Counted from the stretch's first letter, positions 35,578 through 46,475 are shown. The stretch: DNA of 64,000 nucleotides from Qipengyuania pelagi (GCF_009827295.1 NZ_WTYD01000003.1:1-64000); one strand, 5' to 3'. Numbers and translations: made by a program. Notes: generated from the letters alone by a model not told the origin.

Positions 35578-35988
35578 TCAGGCGGACGCGATCGCCTGTT
35601 CGATCTTGTCGGTCGGCTGGCCGGTCATGGTCTTGGCGATCTCGCCGACCAGACGCTTTTCCAGTTCGGAATGGTAATGGTGGCGCATTTCGCCCAGCGT
35701 CTTGGGGTCGGCGATCACCAGCAGATCGGCGATATCGCCGGAAACACATTGCGAATTGAGCCATTCGGACACAGCGGCGGCGTGGGCCAGTTCGTCGAGC
35801 TGGGTGCTCGTGCCCTTCTCACGCCCGATATTGTCCTGATGGCGCACGCCCGCGCTGTAATTCGTTGCCGAGAGATCGGGCTGTTCCGCCCGGTCGAGCT
35901 TGGGTTCGAGCGGTGCGCCGCCATTGCGCATGACGGTGAAATTCTTGCCGTCAACGATGGCGACATGGGCGTTGCTGGGGATACGCAT
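35578..35988 (-). CDS. Host attachment protein family (AtsE-like, PF10116 type)
   Basis: The 136-aa cytoplasmic protein matches the family first described as required for attachment to host cells: it starts PSNAHVAIVDGKNFTVMRN, has a middle KGTSTQLDELAHAAAVSEWLN and ends in the conserved LLVIADPKTLGEMRHHYHSELEKRLVGEI. The biochemical function is unknown, and the fold resembles release-factor-like or eRF1-related domains. It stands alone. A hairpin (GCTCCGCG/CGCGGAGC, 35491-35517) downstream lacks a T-run. Confidence 0.85.
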   Translation of the reverse strand: MRIPSNAHVAIVDGKNFTVMRNGGAPLEPKLDRAEQPDLSATNYSAGVRHQDNIGREKGTSTQLDELAHAAAVSEWLNSQCVSGDIADLLVIADPKTLGEMRHHYHSELEKRLVGEIAKTMTGQPTDKIEQAIASA

Positions 35989-36142
35989 GAAATCTCCTTA
36001 TGCGGTTCGTCCTGTGTGTTCCGGTAACGGGTGAGCGAGCGATTTGCTCCGCTGCGCGAGGGGAAAGAGTGCCCGGCATTTGCGTAATCCTCCCCGCATG
36101 ATAGCAAGTCGGCCAAAGACGGATTTTCCCCTTCGGAGAACT

Positions 36143-38383
36143 ATGATGACCCTTCGCCTTTCGCTGACCGCGGCGCTGCTCGCGACTGCCGCCACTGCTC
36201 CTCTGGCGGCGCAGGATGCCCCCATCGTCCTGCCCGGCGCGCCGGGCGAGGCGTCGCGCACGATCGATGCGAAGGAAGCGATCGCGATCACCGGAGTCAG
36301 CTATGCGCCCGGCGATGTCCGCTTCATGCAGGACATGATCCTCCACCACCGACAGGCGGTCACGATGGCGGAACTCGCCAAGACCCGCGCCAGCGACGAG
36401 CGCGTGAAGAACACCGCTGATCGCATCCTCGCCAGCCAGGCCGACGAAATCGACTTCATGCGCGAATGGCTGGAGGCACGCGGCGAAAGCGTGACCGGCC
36501 CCACGATGACGGGCGCTGCGGGCCATGAAGGCCACGATCCCCACATGGGGCACGAGCTGATGCAGGGCATGGCCAGCGCCGAGGAGATGGCCGAACTCGC
36601 GACGCTGTCGGGCACTGCCTTCGACCGGATGTTCCTCGATCTGATGGTGAAGCACCACCAGGGTGCGGTGGCGATGGTGGAGACGCTGCACCGTTCGCCG
36701 GGCACCGCCTACGAGCCGACCGTGTTCGAATTCACCAATGAGGTGGTGAACGATCAGAACGCCGAGATCGGCCGCATGAACGCCCTGCTCGCGCGCCTGT
36801 CGGACGATCCGCGCGCCACGCTGGCGGCGGGCTTCCGCGACGCGGGCGAGGCGATTTCGAACATGCGCCTCCTCGCTGCCATGCCCAAGGCGGCCGGTTT
36901 CTTCGATCCCGGCAATCCCGCCCAGCTCCAGCCGCTGATCGAGGACAAGAGCGAGGCCGACGCCGAAGCCAGCGCCGATGGCGAGGATCGCGAGGAAATC
37001 CTCGAAGGCGAGGAGAAGGAACCGCGCTTCGGAGAGCGCGGATCGCTGCTGACCTTCTGGTCCACCGATATGGCGTTCAAGGACGATCTGCTGATCACCG
37101 GCAGCTATCACGGCTTCAATATCTACCGCCTCGGCACGGACGGCGTGCCGAACCTCGTCAGCTCCACCGTCTGTCCGGGCGGGCAGGGCGACGTCTCGGT
37201 CGTGGGCGATCTCCTGTTGATGAGCGTGCAGGACAGCCGGGCGCGGCTCGATTGCGGCCTCGGTGGCGTCCAGGGCCGTGTCAGCGACGAGCGCATGCGC
37301 GGTCTGCGCATCTTCGACATCTCGGATCTGACCGCGCCGCGCCAGGTGGGGGCGGTGCAGACCTGCCGTGGCAGCCATACCCACTCGGTCGTTTCGGCGG
37401 ACGATCGCCGCATCGTGGTCTACAATTCGGGCACGTCCTACGTCCGGCCCGACCAGGAGCTGGCGGGCTGTTTCGAGGATGGGGGCGATGCGACGGCCCT
37501 GTTCAGTATCGACGTGATCGAGATTCCGGTGGCCGATCCCGGCAAGGCCCGCCTCGTCGGCAGCCCGCGTGTCTTCGCGGAAGGGAATAATATCGCCGGG
37601 CTCTGGCGCGGTGGCGATCACGGGGACGGCACGCAGGAAACGCGCGTCACCGACCAGTGCCACGACATCACCGTCTTCCCGTCCAAGAACATCGCCGCGG
37701 GCGCGTGTTCAGGCAACGGGATCGTCATGGATATCAGCGATCCGCTGAACCCCAAGCGCCTCAGCGACGTGACCGACGAAGGCTTCGCCTATTGGCATTC
37801 CGCCACCTTCAACAATGACGGCAGCAAGGTGGTCTTCACCGACGAATGGGGCGGGGGCACACGCCCGCGTTGCCAGGCGGGCGATCCGACGAATTGGGGC
37901 GCCGATGCCTTCTACGCGATCGAGGACGGAAAGCTGGTCTATCGCGGCACCTACAAGCTGCCCGCGCCGCAGGGCGACAAGGAGAATTGCGTCGCCCATA
38001 ACGGATCGATCGTCCCCGTTCCGGGCCGCGATATCTTCGTCCAGGCGTGGTATCAGGGCGGGATCAGCGTGATCGACTTCACCGATGCGACCAAGCCGTT
38101 CGAGATTGCCTATTTCGACCGCGGGCCGGTGGACGAGGATCAGCTGGTCACCGCCGGATACTGGTCGGCCTATTGGTACAAGGGCCGCATCTACGCGACC
38201 GAGATCGCGCGCGGGCTCGACGTGCTGGCGCTGGAGCCGAGCGAATATCTGACCGCCGAGGAAATCGCGGCGGCGAGCGCGGCCCGCTATCCGGGCGACG
38301 TCTTCAATCCGCAGACCCAGACCGAGGTTAACTGGAGTGAGGACCAGATCCGCGCGGCGGAAAGCAGTCGCCTTGGTGGCTGA
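36143..38383 (+). CDS. DUF305 - LVIVD-repeat fusion, exported
   Basis: The 746-aa protein has a signal peptide (about 1-23), then a DUF305 module (about 45-205). That module has the two helix pairs DVRFMQDMILHHRQAVTMAE and MFLDLMVKHHQGAVAM and, between them, a His/Met-rich loop (GHEGHDPHMGHELMQGM). An acidic linker (about 270-295) leads to a C-terminal beta-propeller of LVIVD-type repeats (about 300-720; RIFDISDLTAP, VIDFTDATKPFEIAYFD). DUF305 folds like four-helix metal-binding proteins, so metal binding is plausible. The start is ATG 36143 or 36146 after CGGAG. It lies 22 bp from the convergent GGDEF gene. Confidence 0.88.
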   Translation: MMTLRLSLTAALLATAATAPLAAQDAPIVLPGAPGEASRTIDAKEAIAITGVSYAPGDVRFMQDMILHHRQAVTMAELAKTRASDERVKNTADRILASQADEIDFMREWLEARGESVTGPTMTGAAGHEGHDPHMGHELMQGMASAEEMAELATLSGTAFDRMFLDLMVKHHQGAVAMVETLHRSPGTAYEPTVFEFTNEVVNDQNAEIGRMNALLARLSDDPRATLAAGFRDAGEAISNMRLLAAMPKAAGFFDPGNPAQLQPLIEDKSEADAEASADGEDREEILEGEEKEPRFGERGSLLTFWSTDMAFKDDLLITGSYHGFNIYRLGTDGVPNLVSSTVCPGGQGDVSVVGDLLLMSVQDSRARLDCGLGGVQGRVSDERMRGLRIFDISDLTAPRQVGAVQTCRGSHTHSVVSADDRRIVVYNSGTSYVRPDQELAGCFEDGGDATALFSIDVIEIPVADPGKARLVGSPRVFAEGNNIAGLWRGGDHGDGTQETRVTDQCHDITVFPSKNIAAGACSGNGIVMDISDPLNPKRLSDVTDEGFAYWHSATFNNDGSKVVFTDEWGGGTRPRCQAGDPTNWGADAFYAIEDGKLVYRGTYKLPAPQGDKENCVAHNGSIVPVPGRDIFVQAWYQGGISVIDFTDATKPFEIAYFDRGPVDEDQLVTAGYWSAYWYKGRIYATEIARGLDVLALEPSEYLTAEEIAAASAARYPGDVFNPQTQTEVNWSEDQIRAAESSRLGG

Positions 38384-38405
38384 TTGGATAGCTGACTAAA
38401 GCCGG

Positions 38406-39665
38406 TCAGCTGATCGGCGGGATCGCAAGTTCGATCCGGTCCCGCCCTTCGTTCTTGGCCCGATAGAGCGCTTCGTCCGCCGCGCGCAGGGCGCTGTCGC
38501 GGTCGGGAAAGGCGAACAGGTCGGCGATTCCGCCGGAGAAGGTGATCATCCCTAGCGATTCGCGGGTCGTGCGGTTGATGAAGGGGCGCTTAGACAGGGT
38601 TTCGCGGATCGCATCCAGATTGTCGCGTGCATCTTCCAGTGAGAAGCCGCGATAGATGATGACGAATTCCTCGCCCCCGTAGCGAACCACCTGACACTCC
38701 TCGCCCGCGCCCTGGGCAAGGGTGCGCGCGACCATCTGGAGAACCCTGTCGCCCGTGTCGTGGCCGTGAATGTCGTTGACTGGCTTGAAATTGTCGATGT
38801 CGCAGAAGGCGACCGCGACCGGTTCGCGGTCGCTGGCATCCGAGCCGTCCCAATCGACGTCGCGCGCCTCGCCCCAGAGGCGTTCCAGCATTTCGTCGAG
38901 GGCGCGGCGATTGGGAAGCCCGGTCAGGTGGTCGATATTGGCGACGCGCTGCGCCTCCTCGAGATCGCGGCGCAGCGAGATGGCCTCGCGCTCGCTGCGT
39001 TGCATCTTTTCCTCGGCCTGTTGGGCCTGGTCGCGGATCGCCCGCGTCAGATCGGACACGCGGGAGAGCAGCTCTTCCGCCGTCTCGCCGGAATCGATCC
39101 GCTCCGCCTGCTGCGCATGATCGTCCATCGCCTCGCGATAATCGGCGGCGGCGGTGCGTGCATCGCGGGCGGTGCTGCTGAAGGCCTCGATCGAATTCTG
39201 AAGGCTGGCGGCCAGCCGGTCGATATCGGCGCGGTCCTGTTCGGTGCTGTCGGTCTCGCAGGCGAGCGTGTCGAGCCATTGCTGGGTGATCGGCTCGCCG
39301 CGCGCTTCCATCTCCGCTGTCAGGGACGCGAAATCGGGGTGCTGGCCGGAAAAGATCCCATGCGCGCGAACCAGATTGGCCGGGGTGATCTCGAGGTCGT
39401 TACCGAGGAGGAACGTGCCGATATTGTCCATCAGCTCTTCCCCTGCACTGCGCTCGCGCGCCTGCTCGCGCTTGGGGGCGGGCTCGGGATCGACCAGCTC
39501 GGTTACTGGCGGTTCTTTCTCGGATCGGCGCGATACCTTGCTGGCAACCGCCTCGCACTCCTCGCCGGCCGAATCCGAAGCGACACCTTCCTCCCCGTCC
39601 CGCGAAGACAGGAAGTCATGGACCGTGACCGCCGATTTTCGGCGGATGGCGCCGGAATGGTTCAC
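38406..39665 (-). CDS. GGDEF-domain diguanylate cyclase
   Basis: The C-terminal 165 residues form a GGDEF domain: NIDHLTGLPNRRALDEML, metal-binding FCDIDNFKPVND and the active-site variant GGEEF in VRYGGEEFVIIY. The product-inhibition RxxD site upstream is missing. Before it lies a helical region (MDNIGTFLLGNDLEITPANL) and a coiled coil (about 230-320). No membrane helix is present, so it is cytoplasmic. The start is uncertain: GTG 39665 is used here (419 aa); TTG 39680 and ATG at codon 79 of this reading (GGGGAAG before it) are alternatives. A tandem TTACGTAA array precedes the gene. Confidence 0.88.
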   Translation of the reverse strand: MNHSGAIRRKSAVTVHDFLSSRDGEEGVASDSAGEECEAVASKVSRRSEKEPPVTELVDPEPAPKREQARERSAGEELMDNIGTFLLGNDLEITPANLVRAHGIFSGQHPDFASLTAEMEARGEPITQQWLDTLACETDSTEQDRADIDRLAASLQNSIEAFSSTARDARTAAADYREAMDDHAQQAERIDSGETAEELLSRVSDLTRAIRDQAQQAEEKMQRSEREAISLRRDLEEAQRVANIDHLTGLPNRRALDEMLERLWGEARDVDWDGSDASDREPVAVAFCDIDNFKPVNDIHGHDTGDRVLQMVARTLAQGAGEECQVVRYGGEEFVIIYRGFSLEDARDNLDAIRETLSKRPFINRTTRESLGMITFSGGIADLFAFPDRDSALRAADEALYRAKNEGRDRIELAIPPIS

Positions 39666-39765
39666 TTCGCAAAAGTCCAATCTTCGTTGGTTCGCACATG
39701 CGGTGCCCCGGGAGGAGCAGCCCTGGTCGTACCGGCGAATGATGAAGATCGTCTCACCACGGGCT

Positions 39766-39794
39766 TTGCGTAATTTTACGTAAGAATTACGTAA
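39766..39794 (-). promoter_or_regulatory. Three phased TTACGTAA palindromes upstream of the GGDEF gene
   Basis: TTGCGTAA (39766-39773), TTACGTAA (39776-39783) and TTACGTAA (39787-39794) lie 10 and 11 bp apart, so all three face the same side of the helix. The last two are perfect 8-bp palindromes. They are about 100 bp upstream of the GGDEF start and beyond the groEL terminator. No known alphaproteobacterial regulator site matches in my memory. Confidence 0.5.
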
Positions 39795-39810
39795 TCGAGA
39801 CCAAGCTGCG

Positions 39811-39851
39811 AATCGAAAGGGGCCCGGCAGGATCGCTCCTGCCGGGCCCCT
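39811..39851 (-). terminator. groEL terminator
   Basis: AGGGGCCCGGCAGGA and TCCTGCCGGGCCCCT form a perfect 15-bp stem with a TCGC loop, 35 bp beyond the groEL stop. The minus-strand sequence after the stem is TTTCGATT, a weak T-run. Confidence 0.8.
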
Positions 39852-39885
39852 CGAAAGGTCCGGTAACGGACGGGAGGTTGTGGGC

Positions 39886-41577
<1,692 letters not shown>

Positions 41578-41591
41578 TCAGAGATCGGCAA

Positions 41592-41879
41592 TCAGCCGAG
41601 GATCCCCATGATGTCGCTTTCCTTCATGATCAGCAGGTCTTCGCCGTCGAGCTTGACCTCGGTGCCCGACCACTTGCCGAACAGGACGCGGTCGCCTGCC
41701 TTGACATCGAGCGGGGTGACGGTGCCGTCATCGGCACGGGCGCCCGAACCGACGGCGACGATCTCGCCTTCGCTGGGCTTTTCCTTGGCGCTGTCGGGAA
41801 TGATGATGCCGCCTGCGGTCTTTTCGTCGGCTTCGATGCGACGGACCAGAACGCGGTCATGCAGTGGACGAAATGCCAT
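41592..41879 (-). CDS. groS: Co-chaperonin GroES
   Basis: This 95-aa product caps the GroEL cavity. It begins [23 protein letters not shown], has the mobile loop around residues 17-32 and the roof-forming [24 protein letters not shown] end. Start ATG 41879 follows GAGGTACATC in the reverse direction. A much longer frame extends upstream but is out of frame with any other gene. It is the first gene of groESL. Confidence 0.99.
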   Translation of the reverse strand: MAFRPLHDRVLVRRIEADEKTAGGIIIPDSAKEKPSEGEIVAVGSGARADDGTVTPLDVKAGDRVLFGKWSGTEVKLDGEDLLIMKESDIMGILG

Positions 41880-41920
41880 GATGTACCTCTTTACCTGTTC
41901 GAAAGGTGATGAATTGCGAG

Positions 41921-41947
41921 TTGGCACTCGCTTATGGAGAGTGCCAG
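41921..41947 (-). promoter_or_regulatory. CIRCE element, HrcA operator of groESL
   Basis: TTGGCACTC-N9-GAGTGCCAG, with perfect 8-bp arms TGGCACTC and GAGTGCCA and the standard 9-bp spacer. It starts 42 bp upstream of the groES start and overlaps the predicted transcription start. HrcA binds such sites and represses at normal temperature. Confidence 0.92.
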
Positions 41948-41954
41948 CGGCGCG

Positions 41955-41983
41955 CATATGTGGATGGGGTGATGCGGTGTCAA
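41955..41983 (-). promoter_or_regulatory. groESL sigma-70 promoter
   Basis: Read on the minus strand: TTGACA (41983-41978), 17-bp spacer, CATATG (41960-41955). The start would fall near 41948, at the edge of the CIRCE element, so HrcA would block initiation. Confidence 0.7.
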
Positions 41984-42152
41984 CGATCGCAGCCGCAAAA
42001 ATCGCGTCATGTCCGGCAGGGCGTTGCGGGCGCTGGCCGGACGGTGCGCCGAACCCCGCTGGGGCGCGCGGCTGGCCAGAGAGCGCCCGTTTCGCTATCG
42101 GGCCGCGCAAACGGGACGCAAACCTTAGATTCAAAGACAAGAGGCCGCCATC

Positions 42153-42986
42153 GTGACGACCGAAAAGGACATCGCCGCTCTCACCATCCCCGAACAGCTT
42201 TTCATGTGGCTCAGAGTCAACATGATGGAGATCGTCGGCGCCTTCGCGGTGCTGGTGATCGGCCTGCTGGTGGCAGGGCTGCTGTCGCGCTGGGCGCGCA
42301 TGGCCCTCGCGCGCTCGTCCCGGCTCGATGCCACGGTCAGCCAGTTCCTCGCCAACATCATCAAATATGCGCTCTGGGCGCTCGTCATCGTCACCGTGCT
42401 GGCGCAGTTCGGAGTGCAGACCACCAGCATTCTCGCCGCGCTCGGCGGCATGGCGCTGGCGGTCGGGCTGGCCTTGCAGGGAACGCTGTCCAATGTCGCG
42501 TCGGGCGTGATGATCCTGGTTCAGAAACCCTTCCGCGTCGGCGAAGGGATCTCGGTCGGCAATATCACCGCCGTGGTCCAGGATATCGGCCTGTTCACGA
42601 CCGAACTGAAGCAGTTCGACGGATTGTTCGTGATGATCCCGAATTCCGAATTGTGGAACCAGCCGATCGTCAATTTCAACCGCCACCCGACCCGCCGGTT
42701 CGAGCTGACCGTGGGGATCGGCTATGGCGACGATATGCAGCAGGCGCGCGAGGAATTGCTGAAGCTGGCCGAGGCGGACGAACGCGTGCTGCCCGAACCG
42801 GCGCCCGCCGCCTTCGTCGCTTCGCTGGACGACAGTTCGGTTGGGATCGGTCTGCGCGTCTGGTGCGCGACGGGCGATTATCTGGGGCTGACCTGGGACC
42901 TGACGGAGAAGGCCAAGGCGCGCTTCGACGCGGTCGGCATCTCGATCCCCTTCCCGCAGCGCGAGATCACGACGAAAGCAGCCTAG
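42153..42986 (+). CDS. mscS: Small-conductance mechanosensitive channel (MscS)
   Basis: The 277-aa product is the size of E. coli MscS (286). It has three membrane helices (about 25-110), the pore helix with alternating Gly/Ala ([24 protein letters not shown]), and the vestibule ([43 protein letters not shown]). It starts at GTG 42153; ACAAGAGG lies upstream. It is divergent from groES and convergent with the MATE gene (8 bp). Confidence 0.93.
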   Translation: MTTEKDIAALTIPEQLFMWLRVNMMEIVGAFAVLVIGLLVAGLLSRWARMALARSSRLDATVSQFLANIIKYALWALVIVTVLAQFGVQTTSILAALGGMALAVGLALQGTLSNVASGVMILVQKPFRVGEGISVGNITAVVQDIGLFTTELKQFDGLFVMIPNSELWNQPIVNFNRHPTRRFELTVGIGYGDDMQQAREELLKLAEADERVLPEPAPAAFVASLDDSSVGIGLRVWCATGDYLGLTWDLTEKAKARFDAVGISIPFPQREITTKAA

Positions 42987-42994
42987 GGGCTGGC

Positions 42995-44407
42995 TTACGC
43001 GTTCGTAAGTCCCAGCCGGTCCCGCGCCGCCCAGCGCCAGATTAGCAGCGCGGCGGCCACGGTCAGCCCGGTGGCGAGGCCGATCCACACGCCCACGCCC
43101 TCTAAAGGCGTCAGGAAGCCGAGCACCAGCGCCGTGCCGATCCCCGGCACCCAATAGGCGAAGGCGGCGATCCACATCGGCACGCGCGTATCCTGAAGCC
43201 CGCGCAGCGCGCCCGCCGCCACGGCCTGCATCCCGTCGAACAGCTGGAAGGCGGCTGCGATGACGATATAGGTCAGCGCATAGCCGATCAGCACGGCATT
43301 GGCCGGGTCCCAGGGATCGACATAGATCGCGAGCAGATAGCGCGGCGCGACGATCATCGCGAGCGCGGTCGCCCCCATGAAACCCGTCCCGATCGCGATC
43401 GCGGCCCAACCGGCGCGCTTCATCCCCTCAGTGTCGCGCGCGCCATAGAAATAGCCGACCCGGATCGTCGCCGCCTGACCGACGCCGAAAGGCACCTGGA
43501 AGGCGAGCGCCGCGATCTGCAGGGCGACCGTGTGCGCGGCCAGTTGCGCAGTGCCGATATTGCCCATCAGGAAGGCGGCGGCCCCGAAAATGCCCGCCTC
43601 CGCCGTGATCGTCAGCGCGATTGGCGTCCCGATCCGAACGATCTGGCCGAACCGCGCCCAGTCCGGCGCCCACCAGCGTCCGAAGATGCGATAGCGGTGG
43701 AGGCGCGGGTCGAGGCGGATGACGATGATATAGGCCGCCAGCGTCACCAGCGCGGTGATGATCGTGGCGACGCCAGCCCCTTTGAGGCCCAGTTCGGGCA
43801 TCCCGAAATTGCCGAAGATGAAAGCGTAATTGGCGAGCGCGTTCACTCCGATGCCCGCAGCTGTGATCAGGGTCGCGACGATCGGGCGGTCGAGCGCGGA
43901 GACGAAGCTGCGCAACACGTTGTTGAACAGCATCGGCACCAGCGACCAGATGATGACGATGTTGTACTCGCTCGCGAGGCCGATGATCGCCGCGTCCTGC
44001 CCCGTCGCGCGCATCAGGGGGACGAGCAGAAGGCACAGCGCCATACCGAGAGCGCCGCTCATCACCGCCAGCCACAGCGCCATGCGGATACCGCGCCGGA
44101 CCGGCCGCAGCGCCGGAGCGCGCGCGCCGAGATCGGCGGCGATCACGGGCGCGACCGCGCCGGTCAGCCCGCTCATCGCCCACAGGACGAGGCCGAACAG
44201 CGCCACGGCGAGCGCGGAGGCGGCCAGTTGTGCCTCGCCCAGCCGCGCGATGAAGATCACGTCGACCGCATAGGTCAGCATCTGCAACAGGTTCGCCGCC
44301 GCCAGCGGCCAGCTCAGCCGCAGCGTGGCGGCGAATTCGCCGCGCCAGCCATCTCTGCCGCCGAGGACTTCGGGAGGCAGGGGCGAGGAGGTCGGATTGG
44401 TATCCAT
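42995..44407 (-). CDS. MATE-family multidrug/cation antiporter
   Basis: The 470-aa protein has 12 predicted membrane helices in two similar halves, typical of NorM-type MATE exporters that use Na+ or H+ gradients. Marker segments are [23 protein letters not shown] at the start, [25 protein letters not shown], and [22 protein letters not shown] in the second half. It is divergent from the PagL-like gene with 148 bp between starts. The substrate is unknown. Confidence 0.93.
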   Translation of the reverse strand: MDTNPTSSPLPPEVLGGRDGWRGEFAATLRLSWPLAAANLLQMLTYAVDVIFIARLGEAQLAASALAVALFGLVLWAMSGLTGAVAPVIAADLGARAPALRPVRRGIRMALWLAVMSGALGMALCLLLVPLMRATGQDAAIIGLASEYNIVIIWSLVPMLFNNVLRSFVSALDRPIVATLITAAGIGVNALANYAFIFGNFGMPELGLKGAGVATIITALVTLAAYIIVIRLDPRLHRYRIFGRWWAPDWARFGQIVRIGTPIALTITAEAGIFGAAAFLMGNIGTAQLAAHTVALQIAALAFQVPFGVGQAATIRVGYFYGARDTEGMKRAGWAAIAIGTGFMGATALAMIVAPRYLLAIYVDPWDPANAVLIGYALTYIVIAAAFQLFDGMQAVAAGALRGLQDTRVPMWIAAFAYWVPGIGTALVLGFLTPLEGVGVWIGLATGLTVAAALLIWRWAARDRLGLTNA

Positions 44408-44555
44408 GACAGTGCGTGCCGCCCGGTCAGGACAGCCGCACCGGATAGGGACAGGGCGCGATCAAGGCAATCGCCAGCGGTCAGGCGCTTCAGCTTCAAG
44501 AAAGATGCGATGCAGCAGAGGCACACCCGTCTCAAGCAGAGGGGTCCTTCGCACC

Positions 44556-45092
44556 ATGCGCCTTTCCATCCTTGCCGCCGCCCTCGCAACCGGTCTCGCC
44601 GTTCCCGCGCAGGCAGGCGAGCTGTTCGGCGGTGTCTACGCCCACGCGGTCGACACGCCGTTCACATTCGATACCGGGGAAGGCGGAGCGGACGTCCAGA
44701 TCGGCGTGCGCAGCGATCCGATCGAGGCCTTGCGCGTCATCGGCAAGCCGTCCGCGCATGTCTTCGGATCGCTCAACAGCGAAGAGGGCGGCACCGATTT
44801 CGTGGCCGCCGGTCTGTCGTGGAAGGTGGACGCGGGCCCGGTCTATATCCGCCCCGGCGTTGGCCTCGCGCTCCACAACGCGCCCGAATTGCGCGTCGAC
44901 CCCGCCACCCGCATTCGCACCGATCTGGGCAGTCGCGTGCTCTTCGAACCCGAGATCGCGATCGGGACGGATCTGTCGGAGCGCGTCTCGGTGGAGGCGA
45001 GCTGGGTCCACATCAGCAATGCCCGCCTGTTCAATCGCGAGCAGAACCCCGGCATCGACATGATGGGCGTGCGGCTGAACTGGAAAATCTGA
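44556..45092 (+). CDS. Acyloxyacyl hydrolase / lipid A 3-O-deacylase, PagL-like
   Basis: The 178-aa outer-membrane protein has a signal peptide (RLSILAAALATGLAVPAQA) and short amphipathic strands ending in the PagL signature WVHISNARLFNREQNPGID, with the catalytic His and Ser, and a terminal beta-signal (VRLNWKI). PagL removes the 3-O-linked acyl chain from lipid A. Length matches the family. Start ATG 44556 follows AGAGGGG with a long 11-nt gap. An entericidin gene follows 122 bp downstream. Confidence 0.9.
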   Translation: MRLSILAAALATGLAVPAQAGELFGGVYAHAVDTPFTFDTGEGGADVQIGVRSDPIEALRVIGKPSAHVFGSLNSEEGGTDFVAAGLSWKVDAGPVYIRPGVGLALHNAPELRVDPATRIRTDLGSRVLFEPEIAIGTDLSERVSVEASWVHISNARLFNREQNPGIDMMGVRLNWKI

Positions 45093-45134
45093 GAGAGTTT
45101 CGACGCGGAAACAGGAGGGTGCCGCGCGATCGAA

Positions 45135-45159
45135 GGAACCGGTCCGACGGTTCGCGGTT
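45135..45159 (+). promoter_or_regulatory. EcfG-like general stress promoter before the entericidin gene
   Basis: GGAAC (45135-45139), 16-bp spacer, GGTT (45156-45159). The known EcfG pattern is GGAAC-N16/17-CGTT, so the -10 has one mismatch. It lies 55 bp before the entericidin start. Confidence 0.4.
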
Positions 45160-45214
45160 GTATCCGCGTCGGCGCGCGGAAGGTCGCATGCCGGAAATAA
45201 CTCGGAGAGACGCC

Positions 45215-45349
45215 ATGAAGAAGTTCGTAACCATGCTGGCGCTGGGCAGCTCGATCGTTCTGCTGTCCGCCTGTAACACGGTACGCGGTGCAGCGGCCGA
45301 CGTGGAATCGGTTGGCGATTGCGTCGACGGCGTCGAAGGCAATTGCTGA
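45215..45349 (+). CDS. Entericidin A/B-family small lipoprotein
   Basis: The 44-aa product begins KKFVTMLALGSSIVLLSAC with a lipobox and continues NTVRGAAADVESVGDCV, the entericidin pattern. It is a small membrane lipoprotein linked to stationary-phase lysis in enterics. CGGAGAG lies six bases before ATG 45215. It is followed by a hairpin and strong terminator. An EcfG-like promoter upstream suggests stress control. Confidence 0.88.
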   Translation: MKKFVTMLALGSSIVLLSACNTVRGAAADVESVGDCVDGVEGNC

Positions 45350-45356
45350 GCCGACG

Positions 45357-45408
45357 CGAAGCTTACGCTTCGTAAAAGAGGCGCTGCCCCTGGGGCGGCG
45401 CCTTTTTT
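45357..45408 (+). terminator. Terminator after the entericidin gene
   Basis: CGAAGC-TTAC-GCTTCG (45357-45372) is followed by a larger stem in which AGGCGC (45379-45384) pairs with GCGCCT (45398-45403), with further G-C pairs inside, then six T (45403-45408). Confidence 0.8.
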
Positions 45409-45456
45409 GTTGGGTCCGACACGGGTGCGGGCGCCGTCGCCCGAAAGCGGACAAAC

Positions 45457-45488
45457 GAAAAGGGCGGCGCCTCGCGGCACCGCCCTTT
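45457..45488 (-). terminator. rplJL operon terminator
   Basis: GGGCGGCGCC and GGCACCGCCC pair over 10 positions with one mismatch around TCGC. On the minus strand it is followed by TTTTCG. It lies 29 bp beyond the rplL stop. The stem closely resembles the one at 34274. Confidence 0.8.
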
Positions 45489-45516
45489 CCTGTGTCTCGC
45501 AAAAGCGATCCGAAGA

Positions 45517-45891
45517 TTACTTGAGTTCGACCGTGCCGCCAGCGGCTTCGATCTTGCCCTTGATTTCTTCGGCTTCCGCCTTGTTGACGCCTTCCTTGAT
45601 GGGCTTCGGCGCGCCTTCGACGAGCGCCTTGGCTTCGCCCAGGCCCAGACCGGTGATGGCGCGGACTTCCTTGATGACCTGGATCTTCTTGCCACCGTCG
45701 CCGGTCAGGACGACGTCGAATTCGTCCTTTTCTTCGGCTGCGGGGGCATCGCCACCGGCGGCGGGACCCGCGACGGCAACGGCAGCGGCGGCGCTAACGC
45801 CCCACTCTTCTTCCAGCGCCTTGGCAAGCTCGGCGGCTTCCATGACGGTCAGTTTGCTCAGTTCTTCGACAAGCTTGGCGATATCGGCCAT
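45517..45891 (-). CDS. rplL: 50S ribosomal protein L7/L12
   Basis: The 124-aa protein has the N-terminal dimer domain ([21 protein letters not shown]), an Ala/Gly hinge, and the C-terminal factor-binding domain ([37 protein letters not shown]). It forms the ribosomal stalk that recruits elongation factors. It is 68 bp downstream of rplJ. rpoB, normally next in the operon, is instead about 3 kb away and on the other strand. Confidence 0.98.
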   Translation of the reverse strand: MADIAKLVEELSKLTVMEAAELAKALEEEWGVSAAAAVAVAGPAAGGDAPAAEEKDEFDVVLTGDGGKKIQVIKEVRAITGLGLGEAKALVEGAPKPIKEGVNKAEAEEIKGKIEAAGGTVELK

Positions 45892-45959
45892 GATATTTCA
45901 CTCCAAATTTCAGCTGGGACAGAGGCGTCCCGAGAATGTTTGCTTCTGCGGTAAATCGC

Positions 45960-46475
45960 TTACGCCGCTTCCTTGGCGCCATAGGCACCGAAGACGCGTG
46001 CGAGCATCGATACGGGTTCCTTGATCGTGCGGACGACCTTGGTGGCCGGCGCATTGACAAGACCCACGATCGTGCCGCGCAGCTCGTCGAGCGAGGGCAT
46101 CGAGGCGAGTGCCTTGATCCCGGCTTCGTCGAGCACGCTCGCCCCCATGGAACCACCGACGATTTCAAGCTTGTCGTTGGTCTTGGCGAAGTCCACCGCG
46201 ACCTTCGCGGCCGCAACCGGATCGGTCGAATAGGCGAGCGCGGTAGGCCCGCTCAGATATTCGTCGATACCGGTGTAATCGGTGTCCTTCAGGGCGAGCT
46301 TGGCGAGGCGATTCTTCGCAACCTTGTAGGTCGCGCCAGCGTCGCGCATCTTCTGCCTCAGTTCGGTGGACTGGGCCACCGTGAGGCCGAGGTTGCGGGT
46401 GACGACCACCACGCCCGCCTCGGCGAAGACTGCGTTGAGCTCGGCGACCGAATCGGCTTTCTGCGAACGATCCAT
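45960..46475 (-). CDS. rplJ: 50S ribosomal protein L10
   Basis: L10 anchors L7/L12 dimers to the ribosome. The 171-aa protein begins DRSQKADSVAELNAVF and has YKVAKNRLAKLAL and GPTALAYSTDPVAAAKV. ATG 46475 with AAGGAG six bases upstream is preferred over an upstream frame to 46514. L10 usually represses its own message; a hairpin just before the Shine-Dalgarno may take part. rplK and rplA are not in view. Confidence 0.97.
   Translation of the reverse strand: MDRSQKADSVAELNAVFAEAGVVVVTRNLGLTVAQSTELRQKMRDAGATYKVAKNRLAKLALKDTDYTGIDEYLSGPTALAYSTDPVAAAKVAVDFAKTNDKLEIVGGSMGASVLDEAGIKALASMPSLDELRGTIVGLVNAPATKVVRTIKEPVSMLARVFGAYGAKEAA

Noticed and set aside
43532..45214. Long plus-strand frame upstream of the entericidin start
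   Set aside because: It is Arg/Asp-rich read-through antisense to the MATE gene; only its last 45 codons, from ATG 45215, look coding.
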